Positions 50,916 through 60,566 of a stretch of DNA of 64,000 nt are shown here, one piece after another. Origin of the DNA: Paludibacteraceae bacterium (lineage in GTDB: Bacteria; Bacteroidota; Bacteroidia; Bacteroidales; Paludibacteraceae); contig JAFYSK010000050.1 of NCBI GenBank assembly GCA_017559385.1, positions 18,679 through 82,678 on the forward strand. The letters are read 5' to 3'. Position 1 is the first letter of the stretch, and every line of letters starts with the position of its first letter. A program made the position numbers and the translations under genes. Below the pieces are notes generated by a model. It saw only the letters and a list, made by a program, of their open reading frames with translations. It was not told the origin of the DNA and ran no database searches.

Positions 50916-52352
50916 TTAATCTTGGATTCTAACTCCTTGTTCTTGATTAGTCTTGTACAATCTAATATAGCTTGGTGCGATTCGAATACCTACACGGTCG
51001 CCATCGTCCCAAACATCATTTGTATCAACATAGATGTCGTCTCCTTCGTCTGTACGAATAGTTAAGTGGTAGTGATCGCCTTTATACAATATGAAATGTA
51101 CTTCACCACATAGTATTCCATCTTCTTCGTCATCTTGTAGGTTGACGCGATTAAAATCAACTTCAACTTCAACCTTTTCTCCGACTTCAAATCGATCTGC
51201 TACACGCTCAGGAATGTCCCACTCCTCATCTAAGAACAGAACACGATTATTTTCAAGCACCTCACCTTCGAAAGTGTTGCATAGGCGCTCTTTCTTCATT
51301 ACTTGAATATCTTCTGGTTTAATCAATAAGCTCACTTGACTACCTACTTCGAAAGCATGATAGTCCTGAATCATCAATTCGTATCCATTTTCGGTAAGTA
51401 CGGTCATTTCATAATGTACACCTTTGAAGATACAGCTCTTGACTTCGCCATGTAGTTGCCATGGACTATCACCTTTAACCTCTCGCTTCTCGCTTATGTA
51501 GATATCCTCTGGGCGCACTACAACATCCACTTCGGTATCTTCACCAAAGCCCTTATCGACGCATTCAAAGTCTTTATCGCAGAAATTAACAACGCCATCT
51601 TTAATCATAGTAGCATCTAGTATATTACTTTCTCCAATAAAGTCCGCTACAAAACAGTTTTGTGGCTCATTGTACACATCTGTAGGGGTGCCTACCTGTT
51701 GAATTTTACCCTCGCGCATTACCACTACACGGTCGCTCAATGTTAAAGCTTCTTCTTGGTCGTGCGTTACATATATGAAGGTGATACCCAATTTCTTGTG
51801 CATTTCACGGAGTTCCATCTGCATGTCTTTGCGCATCTTGAGGTCAAGTGCTGCCAAAGGCTCGTCTAACAACAATACCTCTGGTTCATTGATGATGGCA
51901 CGAGCAATAGCAACACGCTGTTGCTGACCACCGCTCAAGCTAGATACATCGCGATATTCATAATCCGTCATACCTACAGTTTTCAAGGCGTGTTTCACTT
52001 TCTTCTCGATCACCTTCTTGTCTGTTTTCTTTAGTTTCAAACCAAAGGCAACATTGTCATACACATTCAAGTGAGGGAACAAAGCATACTTTTGGAACAC
52101 TGTGTTAACATCGCGTTGATGAGGGGGCATTTGTGTAACATCCTCACCGTTTAACAAAATATCGCCTTTGCTAGCAACTTGAAAACCTGCTATACAACGC
52201 AACAAAGTTGTCTTGCCACAACCTGATGGACCCAAAATAGTTACAAACTCACCTTTCTTTACAGTTAGACTGACATCGTCCAAAGCAAACTTGCCATCCT
52301 CGAACTGCTTAGACACATGATTAACCTCAATGATATAATCCGATTTTTGCAT
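50916..52352 (-). CDS. potA: Spermidine/putrescine ABC transporter ATPase PotA
   Basis: This 478-residue ATPase drives polyamine import. Walker A is [11 protein letters not shown] (about 39-49), the signature is LSGGQQQR, Walker B is [12 protein letters not shown] and the switch His is VTHDQEEAL. After the ATPase domain two beta domains of the TOBE type follow: [22 protein letters not shown] and, as an extra copy, [22 protein letters not shown]. This makes the protein longer than the usual 370 residues. Both copies end in a similar IKPEDIQV / [10 protein letters not shown] strand. It leads the operon. Confidence 0.94.
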   Translation of the reverse strand: MQKSDYIIEVNHVSKQFEDGKFALDDVSLTVKKGEFVTILGPSGCGKTTLLRCIAGFQVASKGDILLNGEDVTQMPPHQRDVNTVFQKYALFPHLNVYDNVAFGLKLKKTDKKVIEKKVKHALKTVGMTDYEYRDVSSLSGGQQQRVAIARAIINEPEVLLLDEPLAALDLKMRKDMQMELREMHKKLGITFIYVTHDQEEALTLSDRVVVMREGKIQQVGTPTDVYNEPQNCFVADFIGESNILDATMIKDGVVNFCDKDFECVDKGFGEDTEVDVVVRPEDIYISEKREVKGDSPWQLHGEVKSCIFKGVHYEMTVLTENGYELMIQDYHAFEVGSQVSLLIKPEDIQVMKKERLCNTFEGEVLENNRVLFLDEEWDIPERVADRFEVGEKVEVEVDFNRVNLQDDEEDGILCGEVHFILYKGDHYHLTIRTDEGDDIYVDTNDVWDDGDRVGIRIAPSYIRLYKTNQEQGVRIQD

Positions 52353-52422
52353 TTTTTATTTACTTATATTAAGAATATAATAATTTTTCTAAATTAATCG
52401 ACATATTTTCCAATATCGGCGA

Positions 52423-52430
52423 CAAAAGTA
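52423..52430 (-). promoter_or_regulatory. -7 box for the potABCD operon
   Basis: The minus strand reads TACTTTTG (matching TAnnTTTG), 71 bases before the potA start. The promoter faces away from the LRR gene promoter. Confidence 0.6.
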
Positions 52431-52469
52431 CTAAAAAAAAAGCATATATGCAAGTAAATTACTTCAAAA

Positions 52470-52501
52470 TTTGTGAGATTATTATAATTTTACTAACTTT
52501 G
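52470..52501 (+). promoter_or_regulatory. Bacteroidota-type promoter for the second LRR gene
   Basis: TTTG at 52470-52473, 20-base gap, TAACTTTG at 52494-52501. The start is 43 bases downstream, so this LRR gene has a short leader, unlike the large one at 32834. Confidence 0.75.
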
Positions 52502-52544
52502 CAGCAGATTTCTATTTGTTCAGCCCATTTATACACATAATTTA

Positions 52545-53564
52545 ATGAAAAATATTGTTGCCATACTTTGTATGATTTGCTGTGTAACTACCGTTGTTGC
52601 ACAGAAATTTGTGGTAGAAGGGGTTACTTATGAGATTATCAAGTCTTCTCAAAATGCGGCAGTCACTAGTTCTGCTACTCCATATTCGGGAAATATATAT
52701 ATTCCATCCTATGTTACATATAAGAATAAAAAATACCAAGTCACTACTATCGGAGCCTATGCTTTTAAGGAGTGTTTTCAGCTCAAATCAGTGGTTCTTC
52801 CAGCTAGTATAAAAACCATTGAGAAGGGAGCTTTTTACTCTTGTATTTCGATGCGAAAAATAGTACTTCCAGAAGGATTGAAAACTATTCGAAAAGTGGC
52901 CTTTTATGACTGTGCTTCAATAGCAGCAATTACGCTTCCAACCACCCTTACTACAATCGAAGAAGAAGCCTTTAGATATTGCAGAAGAATAAAATCCTTA
53001 TCTATTCCTAATGGGTTGAAAATCATACCAAAACATGTGTTCAGGGGGTGTATGTCACTAACAGAAATTACCATACCAGAATCGGTTACTACGATCCAAG
53101 ATTATGCCTTCTACTCTTGTGCTTCACTTCGCCAAATTAACTTGCCTTCATCCGTCAAAATAATAGGACGTGGAGCCTTTATGGATTGCCGTTCGTTAGA
53201 GGAGATTATAATACCATTTGGAGTGACACGCATTGCAAGTTGCACGTTTGAATTTTGTGATAAACTTCGTACGGTATCTCTTCCTTCGACCGTAACCAGT
53301 ATTGGCTATGGTGCATTCAGCGATTGCATATCGATGGAAAGCATTGTTATTCCTCGTTCTGTAACCACTTTGGGTGCCGGTGTTTTCTCGTATTGTAAAT
53401 CGCTTACAACGGTTACATTCTTAGGTGATTTAAAGAGTGTTGGGTCGAACTTATTTGATCATTGTCCGGCCATCTCATACCTTGTTATTCCTCAAGGTAA
53501 GAAGGCGCATTTTACAGCATTGCTTAATAATAGTCGTTATGCAGCAATGCTGTTAGAGCAGTAA
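52545..53564 (+). CDS. BspA-like leucine-rich repeat protein, 339 aa
   Basis: A signal peptide (MKNIVAILCMICCVTTVVAQ) is followed by the same short N-terminal domain as the large LRR protein (FVVEGVTYEIIKSSQNAAVT, GNIYIPSYVTYKNKKYQVTTIGAYAF) and about ten BspA repeats (LKSVVLPASIKTIEKGAFYSC). It ends after a repeat, with VIPQGKKAHFTALLNNSRYAAMLLEQ, without a T9SS tail. It is probably secreted. It is a single gene between potA (diverging) and ileS. Confidence 0.88.
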   Translation: MKNIVAILCMICCVTTVVAQKFVVEGVTYEIIKSSQNAAVTSSATPYSGNIYIPSYVTYKNKKYQVTTIGAYAFKECFQLKSVVLPASIKTIEKGAFYSCISMRKIVLPEGLKTIRKVAFYDCASIAAITLPTTLTTIEEEAFRYCRRIKSLSIPNGLKIIPKHVFRGCMSLTEITIPESVTTIQDYAFYSCASLRQINLPSSVKIIGRGAFMDCRSLEEIIIPFGVTRIASCTFEFCDKLRTVSLPSTVTSIGYGAFSDCISMESIVIPRSVTTLGAGVFSYCKSLTTVTFLGDLKSVGSNLFDHCPAISYLVIPQGKKAHFTALLNNSRYAAMLLEQ

Positions 53565-53655
53565 TGGCTGTTCCTATAGTCTATCTCACCAAAATGATAG
53601 ATTGAACTTAATTTCCCCTTAAAAACACTTGTTTTTACTAAAAAAATCAGCTTTA

Positions 53656-53687
53656 TTTGCGTATTCGGAAAAAATGTTGTAATTTTG
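53656..53687 (+). promoter_or_regulatory. Bacteroidota-type promoter for ileS
   Basis: TTTG at 53656-53659, 20-base gap, TAATTTTG at 53680-53687, 60 bases before the ileS start. No gene lies in the 53565-53747 gap. Confidence 0.7.
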
Positions 53688-53747
53688 CTGCATATTTTGT
53701 ATAACCCTCTATGAGGGAATCATAGTTTAATAGCAATTTATCACAAT

Positions 53748-56700
53748 ATGAAGCATTTTAACGAGTACAAGCAATTGAATTTGGCTGAGGTTAGTAAAGA
53801 GATTCTCCAAGTATGGGAGCAAGAAGATTTGTTCCACAAGAGTATTGAAACTCGCGAAGGTAACCCTTCGTTTTTGTTTTTTGAGGGTCCTCCTTCTGCA
53901 AATGGTATGCCAGGCATTCACCATGTAATGGCTCGTACTATAAAGGATACTTTTTGCCGCTTCAAAACCATGCAAGGATATCAGGTGAAGCGTAAAGCTG
54001 GATGGGACACACATGGTTTACCTGTTGAATTGGGTGTGGAGAAGCTCCTGGGTATCACCAAAGAAGATATTGGCAAAAAGATCAGCGTAGACGAGTATAA
54101 TGCTGCATGCCGCCGCGAAGTGATGAAATATACCCAAGAATGGACTAACTTGACCAAACAAATGGGTTATTGGGTCGATCTTGACAATCCGTATATCACG
54201 TACGATAATAAGTTTATTGAGACACTTTGGTGGCTCCTCAAAGAGCTTTATAAGAAAGGTTACCTCTACAAAGGCTACACTATCCAACCTTACTCGCCTG
54301 CTGCGGGTACCGGTCTTTCGTCTCACGAGCTTAATCAACCAGGCTGCTATCGTGATGTGAAGGATACTACATGTACTGCTCAGTTTAGGCTATTAGGTGA
54401 TAAGGCGATGGGGTTATTAGGCGAGGAAGCTCCGCTCTATGCTCTCGCGTGGACGACTACTCCTTGGACGTTGCCAAGTAATACAGCGTTGTGCGTAGGT
54501 CCAAAGATTGATTATGTGATTGTGAAGGGTGAGAATCCATATACCAAACAAGAAGCCCTCTATCTCCTGGCTGAGGCTCGTCTTGCGGCTTATAGCAAAG
54601 AACTTGGCGAGACTCCAGAAGTGCTATGGAAAGGTAAAGGCGCTGACCTTGTTGGTGTGGAATACGAGCAACTTATTCCTTGGGCTAATCCAGGTGCAGG
54701 TGCATTCAAAATTATTCCAGGTGATTATGTGACCACTGAGGATGGTACGGGTATCGTACATATCGCTCCTACCTTTGGTGCAGATGATGCATTTGTAGCA
54801 AAGAAAGCAGGCGTACCTGGTATGGTATTTATTACCAAGAAAGGTGAGCAGCGTCCAATGGTGGATATGACAGGTAAATTCTTTATCTTGGAAGATCTGG
54901 ACGATGACTTTATAAAGAGTCAAGTCAATGTTGAGGTATACGAGCAATGGGCTGGACGTTATGTGAAGAATGCTTATGATGCCAACCTTACAGATAAAGA
55001 TGAGACATTGGATGTTAGTATCTGCATTTGGCTGAAGGGTGAAAATAAAGCTTTCCGCATAGAAAAGCATGTACACAATTACCCACACTGCTGGCGCACT
55101 GATAAACCTGTGCTATATTATCCACTTGATTCATGGTTTATTCGTTCAACACAGGCTCGTGAGGAGATGATGGCGCTCAATGATACCATCAACTGGCAAC
55201 CGGAATCTACAGGTACAGGTCGCTTTGGCAAGTGGCTGGAGAACCTTAACGATTGGAACCTCTCTCGTTCTCGTTATTGGGGTACACCGCTCCCTATCTG
55301 GCGTACTGAAGATGGACAAGAGGAACTTTGCATTGGCTCAATCGCCGAACTCATGCAGGAGATTGACAAGTCTATCGCTGTGGGCTTCATGACAGAGAAC
55401 CCATGGCCAAAGCATGAGGTGGGTAACTATTCTAAGGAGAACTACGACCCTGCAGTTATTGATCTCCACCGTCCATATGTAGATAATATTGTCCTTTGCT
55501 CACCTAGTGGCAAACCTATGAAGCGTGAGCTTGACCTTATTGACGTATGGTTTGATTCGGGTGCTATGCCTTATGCACAAAACCACTATCCATTCGAGAA
55601 TCAAGATGCACCTCGAACTGCAGACTTCATCTCTGAGGGTGTGGATCAAACACGCGGATGGTTTTTTACTCTACATGCTATTCATACCATGATTGAGGGT
55701 AGTGTTGCATACAAGAATGTAATCAGCAACGGACTCGTCCTTGACAAGAACGGCAACAAGATGTCTAAGCGTTTAGGCAATGCGGTGGACCCATTCGGAG
55801 CATTGGATAAATATGGAGCGGATGCTGTTCGATGGTATATGCTTACCAACTCTAGCCCATGGGAGAACCTTAAATTCGACCCAGAAGGTGTGGATGAGAT
55901 TCGCCGTAAGTTCTTCGGTACCCTCTATAATACTTACGGCTTCTTTGCCCTCTATGCTAACGTGGACAATTGGGGAGGCGATGAGGCGATGAGGCGATTA
56001 GGCGATGAGGCGAGTCTCACTGAGATTGATAAATGGGTTTTGAGTAAACTCAATTCGCTCGTAAAAGAGGTGACCGCAGCTTACGAGGCTTACGAACCAA
56101 CTAAGGCAGGTCGTGCCGTGTCAGACTTCGTGCAAGACGATCTGAGCAACTGGTATGTGCGCCTCAACCGCAAGCGTTTCTGGGGTGGTGAGATGGACGC
56201 TGACAAACAAGCTGCTTACTACACCCTCTACACCTGCCTCAAGACTGTGGCTCAACTCATGGCGCCTAATGCACCATTCTATGGCGACCGTCTATATCGT
56301 GACCTCACAGGTGAGACCGTTCACCTCAGCCAATGGCCTGTAGCAGACGAGGCGCTTATCAACCTCGACCTCGAGCGCAGTATGTCACTCGCACAACAAG
56401 CTACATCTATGATTCTCTCACTTCGCAAACGCGCAGAGAAGAATGTGCGCCAACCACTCCAAAAAGCTGTTATTCCTGCTCCTGACCAAGAGACCCTGGA
56501 GGCACTTCTCCGTGTAGAAGACCTCATCAAGGGCGAGGTGAATGTCAAGGAGATGGTCATCGTTCGTGCAGAGGATTCTGAGATTAAACTCGTGAAAAAG
56601 ATTAAACCAAACTTCAAAGTGCTCGGTAAGAAAGTGGGCGGTATGATGAAGCAACTGGCTGCTGCCATCGCTCAAATGACTCAAGACGATATTTCAACTT

Positions 56701-57101
56701 TTGAAACTTCTGGAACCTTTGAACTCTGCGGCTACGCACTTGTTGCGGAGGATGTAGATATCATCACAGAGGATATGCCAGGTTGGCTTGTTGCTAACAA
56801 CGGCACGATTACTATTGCGTTGGATATTGAGCTCACTCCTGCTCTCATCGAAGAAGGTATTGCTCGCGAACTCATCAATCGTATCCAAAACTTGCGTAAG
56901 TCTTCTGGCTTGGAGATCACCGATCGCATTGCTGTGCAATTGGAGAACCGCGAGGAGATAGCCGCTGCGGTAACCAACTGCAACGACTATATAGCTTCGC
57001 AAGTTCTTGCGACTTCTTTGGTTTTAGTAGATGGCTTAACAGGTGGTGTAGCTCTAGAGATGGATGGTTATAATGTTCAGTGTACAATAGTGAAAGCATA
57101 A
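53748..57101 (+). CDS. ileS: Isoleucyl-tRNA synthetase
   Basis: This 1117-residue class I enzyme charges tRNA-Ile and edits valine. The HIGH-equivalent motif is FEGPPSANGMPGIHHVMAR, the editing domain has LAWTTTPWTLPSNTALCVGP and GTGIVHIAPTFGADD, and the KMSKS motif is NGNKMSKRLGNAVDPF (about 670). WFDSGAMPYAQNHYP and the anticodon-binding domain are present, with a long C-terminus as in this phylum. Two short 8-bp arrays enlarge loops: LLGDKAMGLLGEEA just before the editing motif and GGDEAMRRLGDEA before the anticodon-binding domain. Confidence 0.96.
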   Translation: MKHFNEYKQLNLAEVSKEILQVWEQEDLFHKSIETREGNPSFLFFEGPPSANGMPGIHHVMARTIKDTFCRFKTMQGYQVKRKAGWDTHGLPVELGVEKLLGITKEDIGKKISVDEYNAACRREVMKYTQEWTNLTKQMGYWVDLDNPYITYDNKFIETLWWLLKELYKKGYLYKGYTIQPYSPAAGTGLSSHELNQPGCYRDVKDTTCTAQFRLLGDKAMGLLGEEAPLYALAWTTTPWTLPSNTALCVGPKIDYVIVKGENPYTKQEALYLLAEARLAAYSKELGETPEVLWKGKGADLVGVEYEQLIPWANPGAGAFKIIPGDYVTTEDGTGIVHIAPTFGADDAFVAKKAGVPGMVFITKKGEQRPMVDMTGKFFILEDLDDDFIKSQVNVEVYEQWAGRYVKNAYDANLTDKDETLDVSICIWLKGENKAFRIEKHVHNYPHCWRTDKPVLYYPLDSWFIRSTQAREEMMALNDTINWQPESTGTGRFGKWLENLNDWNLSRSRYWGTPLPIWRTEDGQEELCIGSIAELMQEIDKSIAVGFMTENPWPKHEVGNYSKENYDPAVIDLHRPYVDNIVLCSPSGKPMKRELDLIDVWFDSGAMPYAQNHYPFENQDAPRTADFISEGVDQTRGWFFTLHAIHTMIEGSVAYKNVISNGLVLDKNGNKMSKRLGNAVDPFGALDKYGADAVRWYMLTNSSPWENLKFDPEGVDEIRRKFFGTLYNTYGFFALYANVDNWGGDEAMRRLGDEASLTEIDKWVLSKLNSLVKEVTAAYEAYEPTKAGRAVSDFVQDDLSNWYVRLNRKRFWGGEMDADKQAAYYTLYTCLKTVAQLMAPNAPFYGDRLYRDLTGETVHLSQWPVADEALINLDLERSMSLAQQATSMILSLRKRAEKNVRQPLQKAVIPAPDQETLEALLRVEDLIKGEVNVKEMVIVRAEDSEIKLVKKIKPNFKVLGKKVGGMMKQLAAAIAQMTQDDISTFETSGTFELCGYALVAEDVDIITEDMPGWLVANNGTITIALDIELTPALIEEGIARELINRIQNLRKSSGLEITDRIAVQLENREEIAAAVTNCNDYIASQVLATSLVLVDGLTGGVALEMDGYNVQCTIVKA
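54385..54424 (+). repeat. 8-bp tandem array inside ileS (editing domain)
   Basis: TTAGGCTA, TTAGGTGA, TAAGGCGA, TGGGGTTA, TTAGGCGA: five 8-base units in register. They encode RLLGDKAMGLLGEEA in a loop that varies in length in the family. Confidence 0.75.
55975..56014 (+). repeat. 8-bp tandem array inside ileS (before the anticodon domain)
   Basis: GAGGCGAT three times, TAGGCGAT, GAGGCGAG: five 8-base units coding GGDEAMRRLGDEAS. This copy is the most regular of the four found. Confidence 0.9.
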
Positions 57102-57107
57102 GAAATA

Positions 57108-57560
57108 ATGAAGACGAAAAGCATTCTTTTTAGCGTTTTGGCGTTAATAGCCGTTACAATGACATCGTGCTGGGAGAATCCTGCACCAGAACAAGTGTTC
57201 AATGAGGAAGATTTGCTAGGATTATGGGCAAAAACGAATGCTAGCTATTCGGATTCTGTACCTGTAGTTTTTGTGCGCTTTACCGACGAAATGGACTCAA
57301 CTGGCGAGTATAAGTACGGTCGTGAGTGGGACGAGAGTGAAGATATCTACGAAGAAGATCTCAAGCCATACGGCAATGGATGGTTTAAGTATAAGTTGGA
57401 TATAAAGAACGATCTAACTGAAATACACTTGATGGATAATGGTGGTGCGGATGTGCCTAAAATATACAGAGTGGTGAAGCTTACTGAATACGAATTGCAA
57501 TACAAAGACCAATACGGTAAGACTCACTATTGGTCAAGATGTGGCTCTGCAAAAGAATAA
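57108..57560 (+). CDS. Hypothetical lipoprotein, 150 aa
   Basis: The signal is MKTKSILFSVLALIAVTMTSCWEN with a lipidated Cys21. The mature protein has a lipocalin-like pattern: FNEEDLLGLWAKTNASY followed by strands (VVFVRFTDEMDSTGEYKYG, WFKYKLDIKNDLTEIHLMDNGG, KIYRVVKLTEYELQYKDQYGKTHYW). The LLGLWxxT start and W in the last strand are suggestive of a small lipocalin or DUF-type lipid binder, but I cannot name the family. It follows ileS by 6 bases and overlaps the AsmA-like gene. Confidence 0.7.
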   Translation: MKTKSILFSVLALIAVTMTSCWENPAPEQVFNEEDLLGLWAKTNASYSDSVPVVFVRFTDEMDSTGEYKYGREWDESEDIYEEDLKPYGNGWFKYKLDIKNDLTEIHLMDNGGADVPKIYRVVKLTEYELQYKDQYGKTHYWSRCGSAKE

Positions 57561-60514
57561 GAGTGAAGCGCAAGCATAAAATATGGTGCATTAGCATAGC
57601 TAGCATTTTAGGACTCATTGTGCTAGTTGTTGGATTGGCCATTTGGGTCATTTTCACGCCTGAGCGGCTTACTCCTATTGTACGCAGTGTGGCTAAAGAG
57701 TATGTGACTTGTGCACATACAATTGAAAAAGTAGAGTTGACTTTTGTTTCTACTTTCCCATATGTGGGTTTGGAAATTAATAACTTTGTTGTTAATAACC
57801 CTATGGAGGGCGCTCCTAGCGATACTGTACTAGCTATACCACAGTTGATTGTGAATTTAGATGTGATAGCTTTACTCAAACATGATACACTATCAATATC
57901 CAACTTATCGATACCAGATATACAAGCCAATCTTTTTGTAGATGCTAATGGGCATGCTAACTACGATGTGCTTTCTCTAGAAGAAGATTCTGTTTCAGAA
58001 GATAGTACAGGTCTTCCCTTTGATCATATTAGGATTGATAAATTAGAATTAACCGCTACTCAAGTTAACTTTGTAAACCTGCAAGATACTATCGATATAT
58101 CTTTACGAGATGCTGCGATAATCGCACAAGTGGTAGATTGGAATGATATACAATTGGCTATAGATGCTAAGCATATCAATGCTGTAATAGCAGAAGAACA
58201 ATTAGTTAAAGATTTATCTTTGCAACTTATTATACCAGCAGCGGTTGATTTAGATAGTATGCGTTTGACCCTTCATCAAGCCAATTTGGTAGTAGATAGT
58301 TTGTCTATGATATTAGATGGATGGGCGGAATTAGGTGAGCATATCAAAACGAATATGCGGGTAACTACTAGCATTTGGCAGTTTGATGATATTATGCGCC
58401 TATTGCCGATAGAACTAGATAATGATATAACCAATCTGTTGGCAGGTGGTAAAGTATCATTAGACGCTACTGCTACAATTGATATGACTGATGATAGTCA
58501 GTCGAAGGTGGTTGTTCACGGTGCTAATGCTAGTTTCAAGAGTACTAATATTGGTGTTCAGGGAACAATCAAGAATCCGTTGAGTACCTTGTGGCTTGAT
58601 TTGGCAACCTATATGGATATCCGCATTTCGGATGTGGGGGTATTTTTACCCGTCGGCATGCAAGTGGCTGGTAGGTTGAAAGGTAATGCACAGATACAGA
58701 TGTATCTGGATGATTTGATTTCAATGCAACTACACAAAGGTAAATTGCTTGGTGATCTGCAATTGTTGGGCTTGCGATATTATGATGATGGTATAAAAGC
58801 TGCGTTACCTAATAACAAGTTAGAGTTTCAAATACCCAATCCCACACCTTCGCGCAAAGAGGTGGATTGGATAGCAGCTACACTGCACACTCAAGGTGGT
58901 CAGGTGGCAGTAGATACGAGTTTGAACGCTATAATAGGAGGTTGTGATATTGCGCTCGAACTGAATAATATATTGAGTGATAGTCCATATTTGCATGCTA
59001 CACTGGCATTGCGTAGTGATGAACAATTGCGCGCAGTGATGGATAGTATGGATATAACTATGGTCGAGCCTGCACTGCAAACTTACGTGGCATATCATAT
59101 GGCAGATACTAATATGATGCCTGTTGTAGATGCCAAGTTGGATTTCAAGCATATGCAAGGATATTACACGGACATATATGTAGATATGCAGCCATCAACA
59201 CTGACGGCATCTCTGCAAGCTCCTCGTATGAGTGCTAATTTGCAGACACAATCTTTGCTTGCTACAATGGGTGAGGAAGTCAAATTGAGAACACAGGACT
59301 TTAAGATATCCGCTGCAGCAAGATACAATGCTCGTGGAGGAGAAAACATTTTGCTGAAATGGAATCCAAAATTTTCAGTGAATATGAATGATGCGGAAAT
59401 TGCATTGGCCAATTGGGATCAAACGATACAAATACCTAATATTGACTTTAACTATACCAATCGAACTTGCAAAATTAACCAATCCAATATCATTATTGGC
59501 AATAGCGATTTTTCTCTAACAGGTGAGTTGAATAATATTGGTCGTTGGATGCGTGGTAGGGATATACTGGAAGGCGAATTGTCGTTTGAAAGTACATATA
59601 CTGATGTAGATGAGTTAATGGCATTATTTTCCGCTCCTCAAGGAACAGAGGCAGAAGAATCTGATGTTACTTCACAGGATGAAAATACAGTTAAAGACAC
59701 AATATCCAGTCCTTTTATGGTGCCATCTAATGTGGATCTAACACTTAATACACTCATAAAAAAAGCTACTGCATTTAATCAGACTGCTACTAATTTAGGG
59801 GGCAAAGTTTATGTCAAAAACGGAATTTTAGTCATAGAGGAAATGGGTCTAGTGTGTAACGCTGCTAAGCTACAACTAACTGCTATGTATCGTACTCCGC
59901 GCAAGAATCATATCTATGTAGGTTTCGACTACCATATGCTAGATGTAAATATTGAGGAGTTGATAAATATGATTCCGCAATTAGATACAATGATGCCTAT
60001 GCTCCGTAGTTTCAAAGGCCAGGCGGAATTTCACTTGGCAGCAGAAACATATACGAATGATCGTTATGAGATTAAACCATCTACTTTGCGTGGCGCTGCA
60101 AGTCTTTTTGGAAAAGACCTAGTAGTGCTTGATAATGCAACATTTAGCAAGATATCAAAGCTACTACTATTTAGCAAAAAAACAGAGAATAAGGTGGATA
60201 GTATTTCTGCGGAATTAACCCTATATAAGAAGGAGATTGATGTATATCCTTTCTGTGTGTCAATGGATAATTATATGGTAGCACTAGGTGGACAACACAA
60301 CTTGGATATGAGTTTTAATTATGATATTAATGTGCTCTCACCTATTTATCTCGGTGTGAATGTTTCCGGAAATATCGATGATCTAGATATAAAATTGGTA
60401 CCTTGTAAATTTGCCAAGGATTTTAAACCTCTTTTCCATCGCAAAGTCGATACACAAACTGCAGAATTGCGTAGTATGATTCGTGAATCTATGAGAAAAA
60501 ATGTGAAGCAATAG
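57539..60514 (+). CDS. AsmA-like membrane-anchored protein
   Basis: The 991-residue protein has an N-terminal membrane helix (WCISIASILGLIVLVVGLAIWVIF) followed by FTPERLTPIVRSVAKEYV, the typical AsmA/TamB-like start, and a long beta-rich periplasmic part (IEKVELTFVSTFPYVGLEINNFVV). The C-terminus has the AsmA-type SANGDIDDLDIKL-like block (VNVSGNIDDLDIKLVPCKFAKDF). Such proteins resemble lipid-transfer bridges (AsmA, TamB) between the two membranes. The start is uncertain: ATG at 57539, TTG at 57530 and GTG at 57563 all fit. The overlap with the lipoprotein indicates coupling. Confidence 0.85.
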   Translation: MWLCKRIRVKRKHKIWCISIASILGLIVLVVGLAIWVIFTPERLTPIVRSVAKEYVTCAHTIEKVELTFVSTFPYVGLEINNFVVNNPMEGAPSDTVLAIPQLIVNLDVIALLKHDTLSISNLSIPDIQANLFVDANGHANYDVLSLEEDSVSEDSTGLPFDHIRIDKLELTATQVNFVNLQDTIDISLRDAAIIAQVVDWNDIQLAIDAKHINAVIAEEQLVKDLSLQLIIPAAVDLDSMRLTLHQANLVVDSLSMILDGWAELGEHIKTNMRVTTSIWQFDDIMRLLPIELDNDITNLLAGGKVSLDATATIDMTDDSQSKVVVHGANASFKSTNIGVQGTIKNPLSTLWLDLATYMDIRISDVGVFLPVGMQVAGRLKGNAQIQMYLDDLISMQLHKGKLLGDLQLLGLRYYDDGIKAALPNNKLEFQIPNPTPSRKEVDWIAATLHTQGGQVAVDTSLNAIIGGCDIALELNNILSDSPYLHATLALRSDEQLRAVMDSMDITMVEPALQTYVAYHMADTNMMPVVDAKLDFKHMQGYYTDIYVDMQPSTLTASLQAPRMSANLQTQSLLATMGEEVKLRTQDFKISAAARYNARGGENILLKWNPKFSVNMNDAEIALANWDQTIQIPNIDFNYTNRTCKINQSNIIIGNSDFSLTGELNNIGRWMRGRDILEGELSFESTYTDVDELMALFSAPQGTEAEESDVTSQDENTVKDTISSPFMVPSNVDLTLNTLIKKATAFNQTATNLGGKVYVKNGILVIEEMGLVCNAAKLQLTAMYRTPRKNHIYVGFDYHMLDVNIEELINMIPQLDTMMPMLRSFKGQAEFHLAAETYTNDRYEIKPSTLRGAASLFGKDLVVLDNATFSKISKLLLFSKKTENKVDSISAELTLYKKEIDVYPFCVSMDNYMVALGGQHNLDMSFNYDINVLSPIYLGVNVSGNIDDLDIKLVPCKFAKDFKPLFHRKVDTQTAELRSMIRESMRKNVKQ

Positions 60515-60566
60515 TAGTTATTTGAATGTGCTAATATAGATAATAAAACAAAAATAATCACCAACA

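Noticed and set aside
54624-55088. Open frame opposite ileS
   Set aside because: It is antisense to the conserved editing domain of ileS; nothing in it resembles a protein family.
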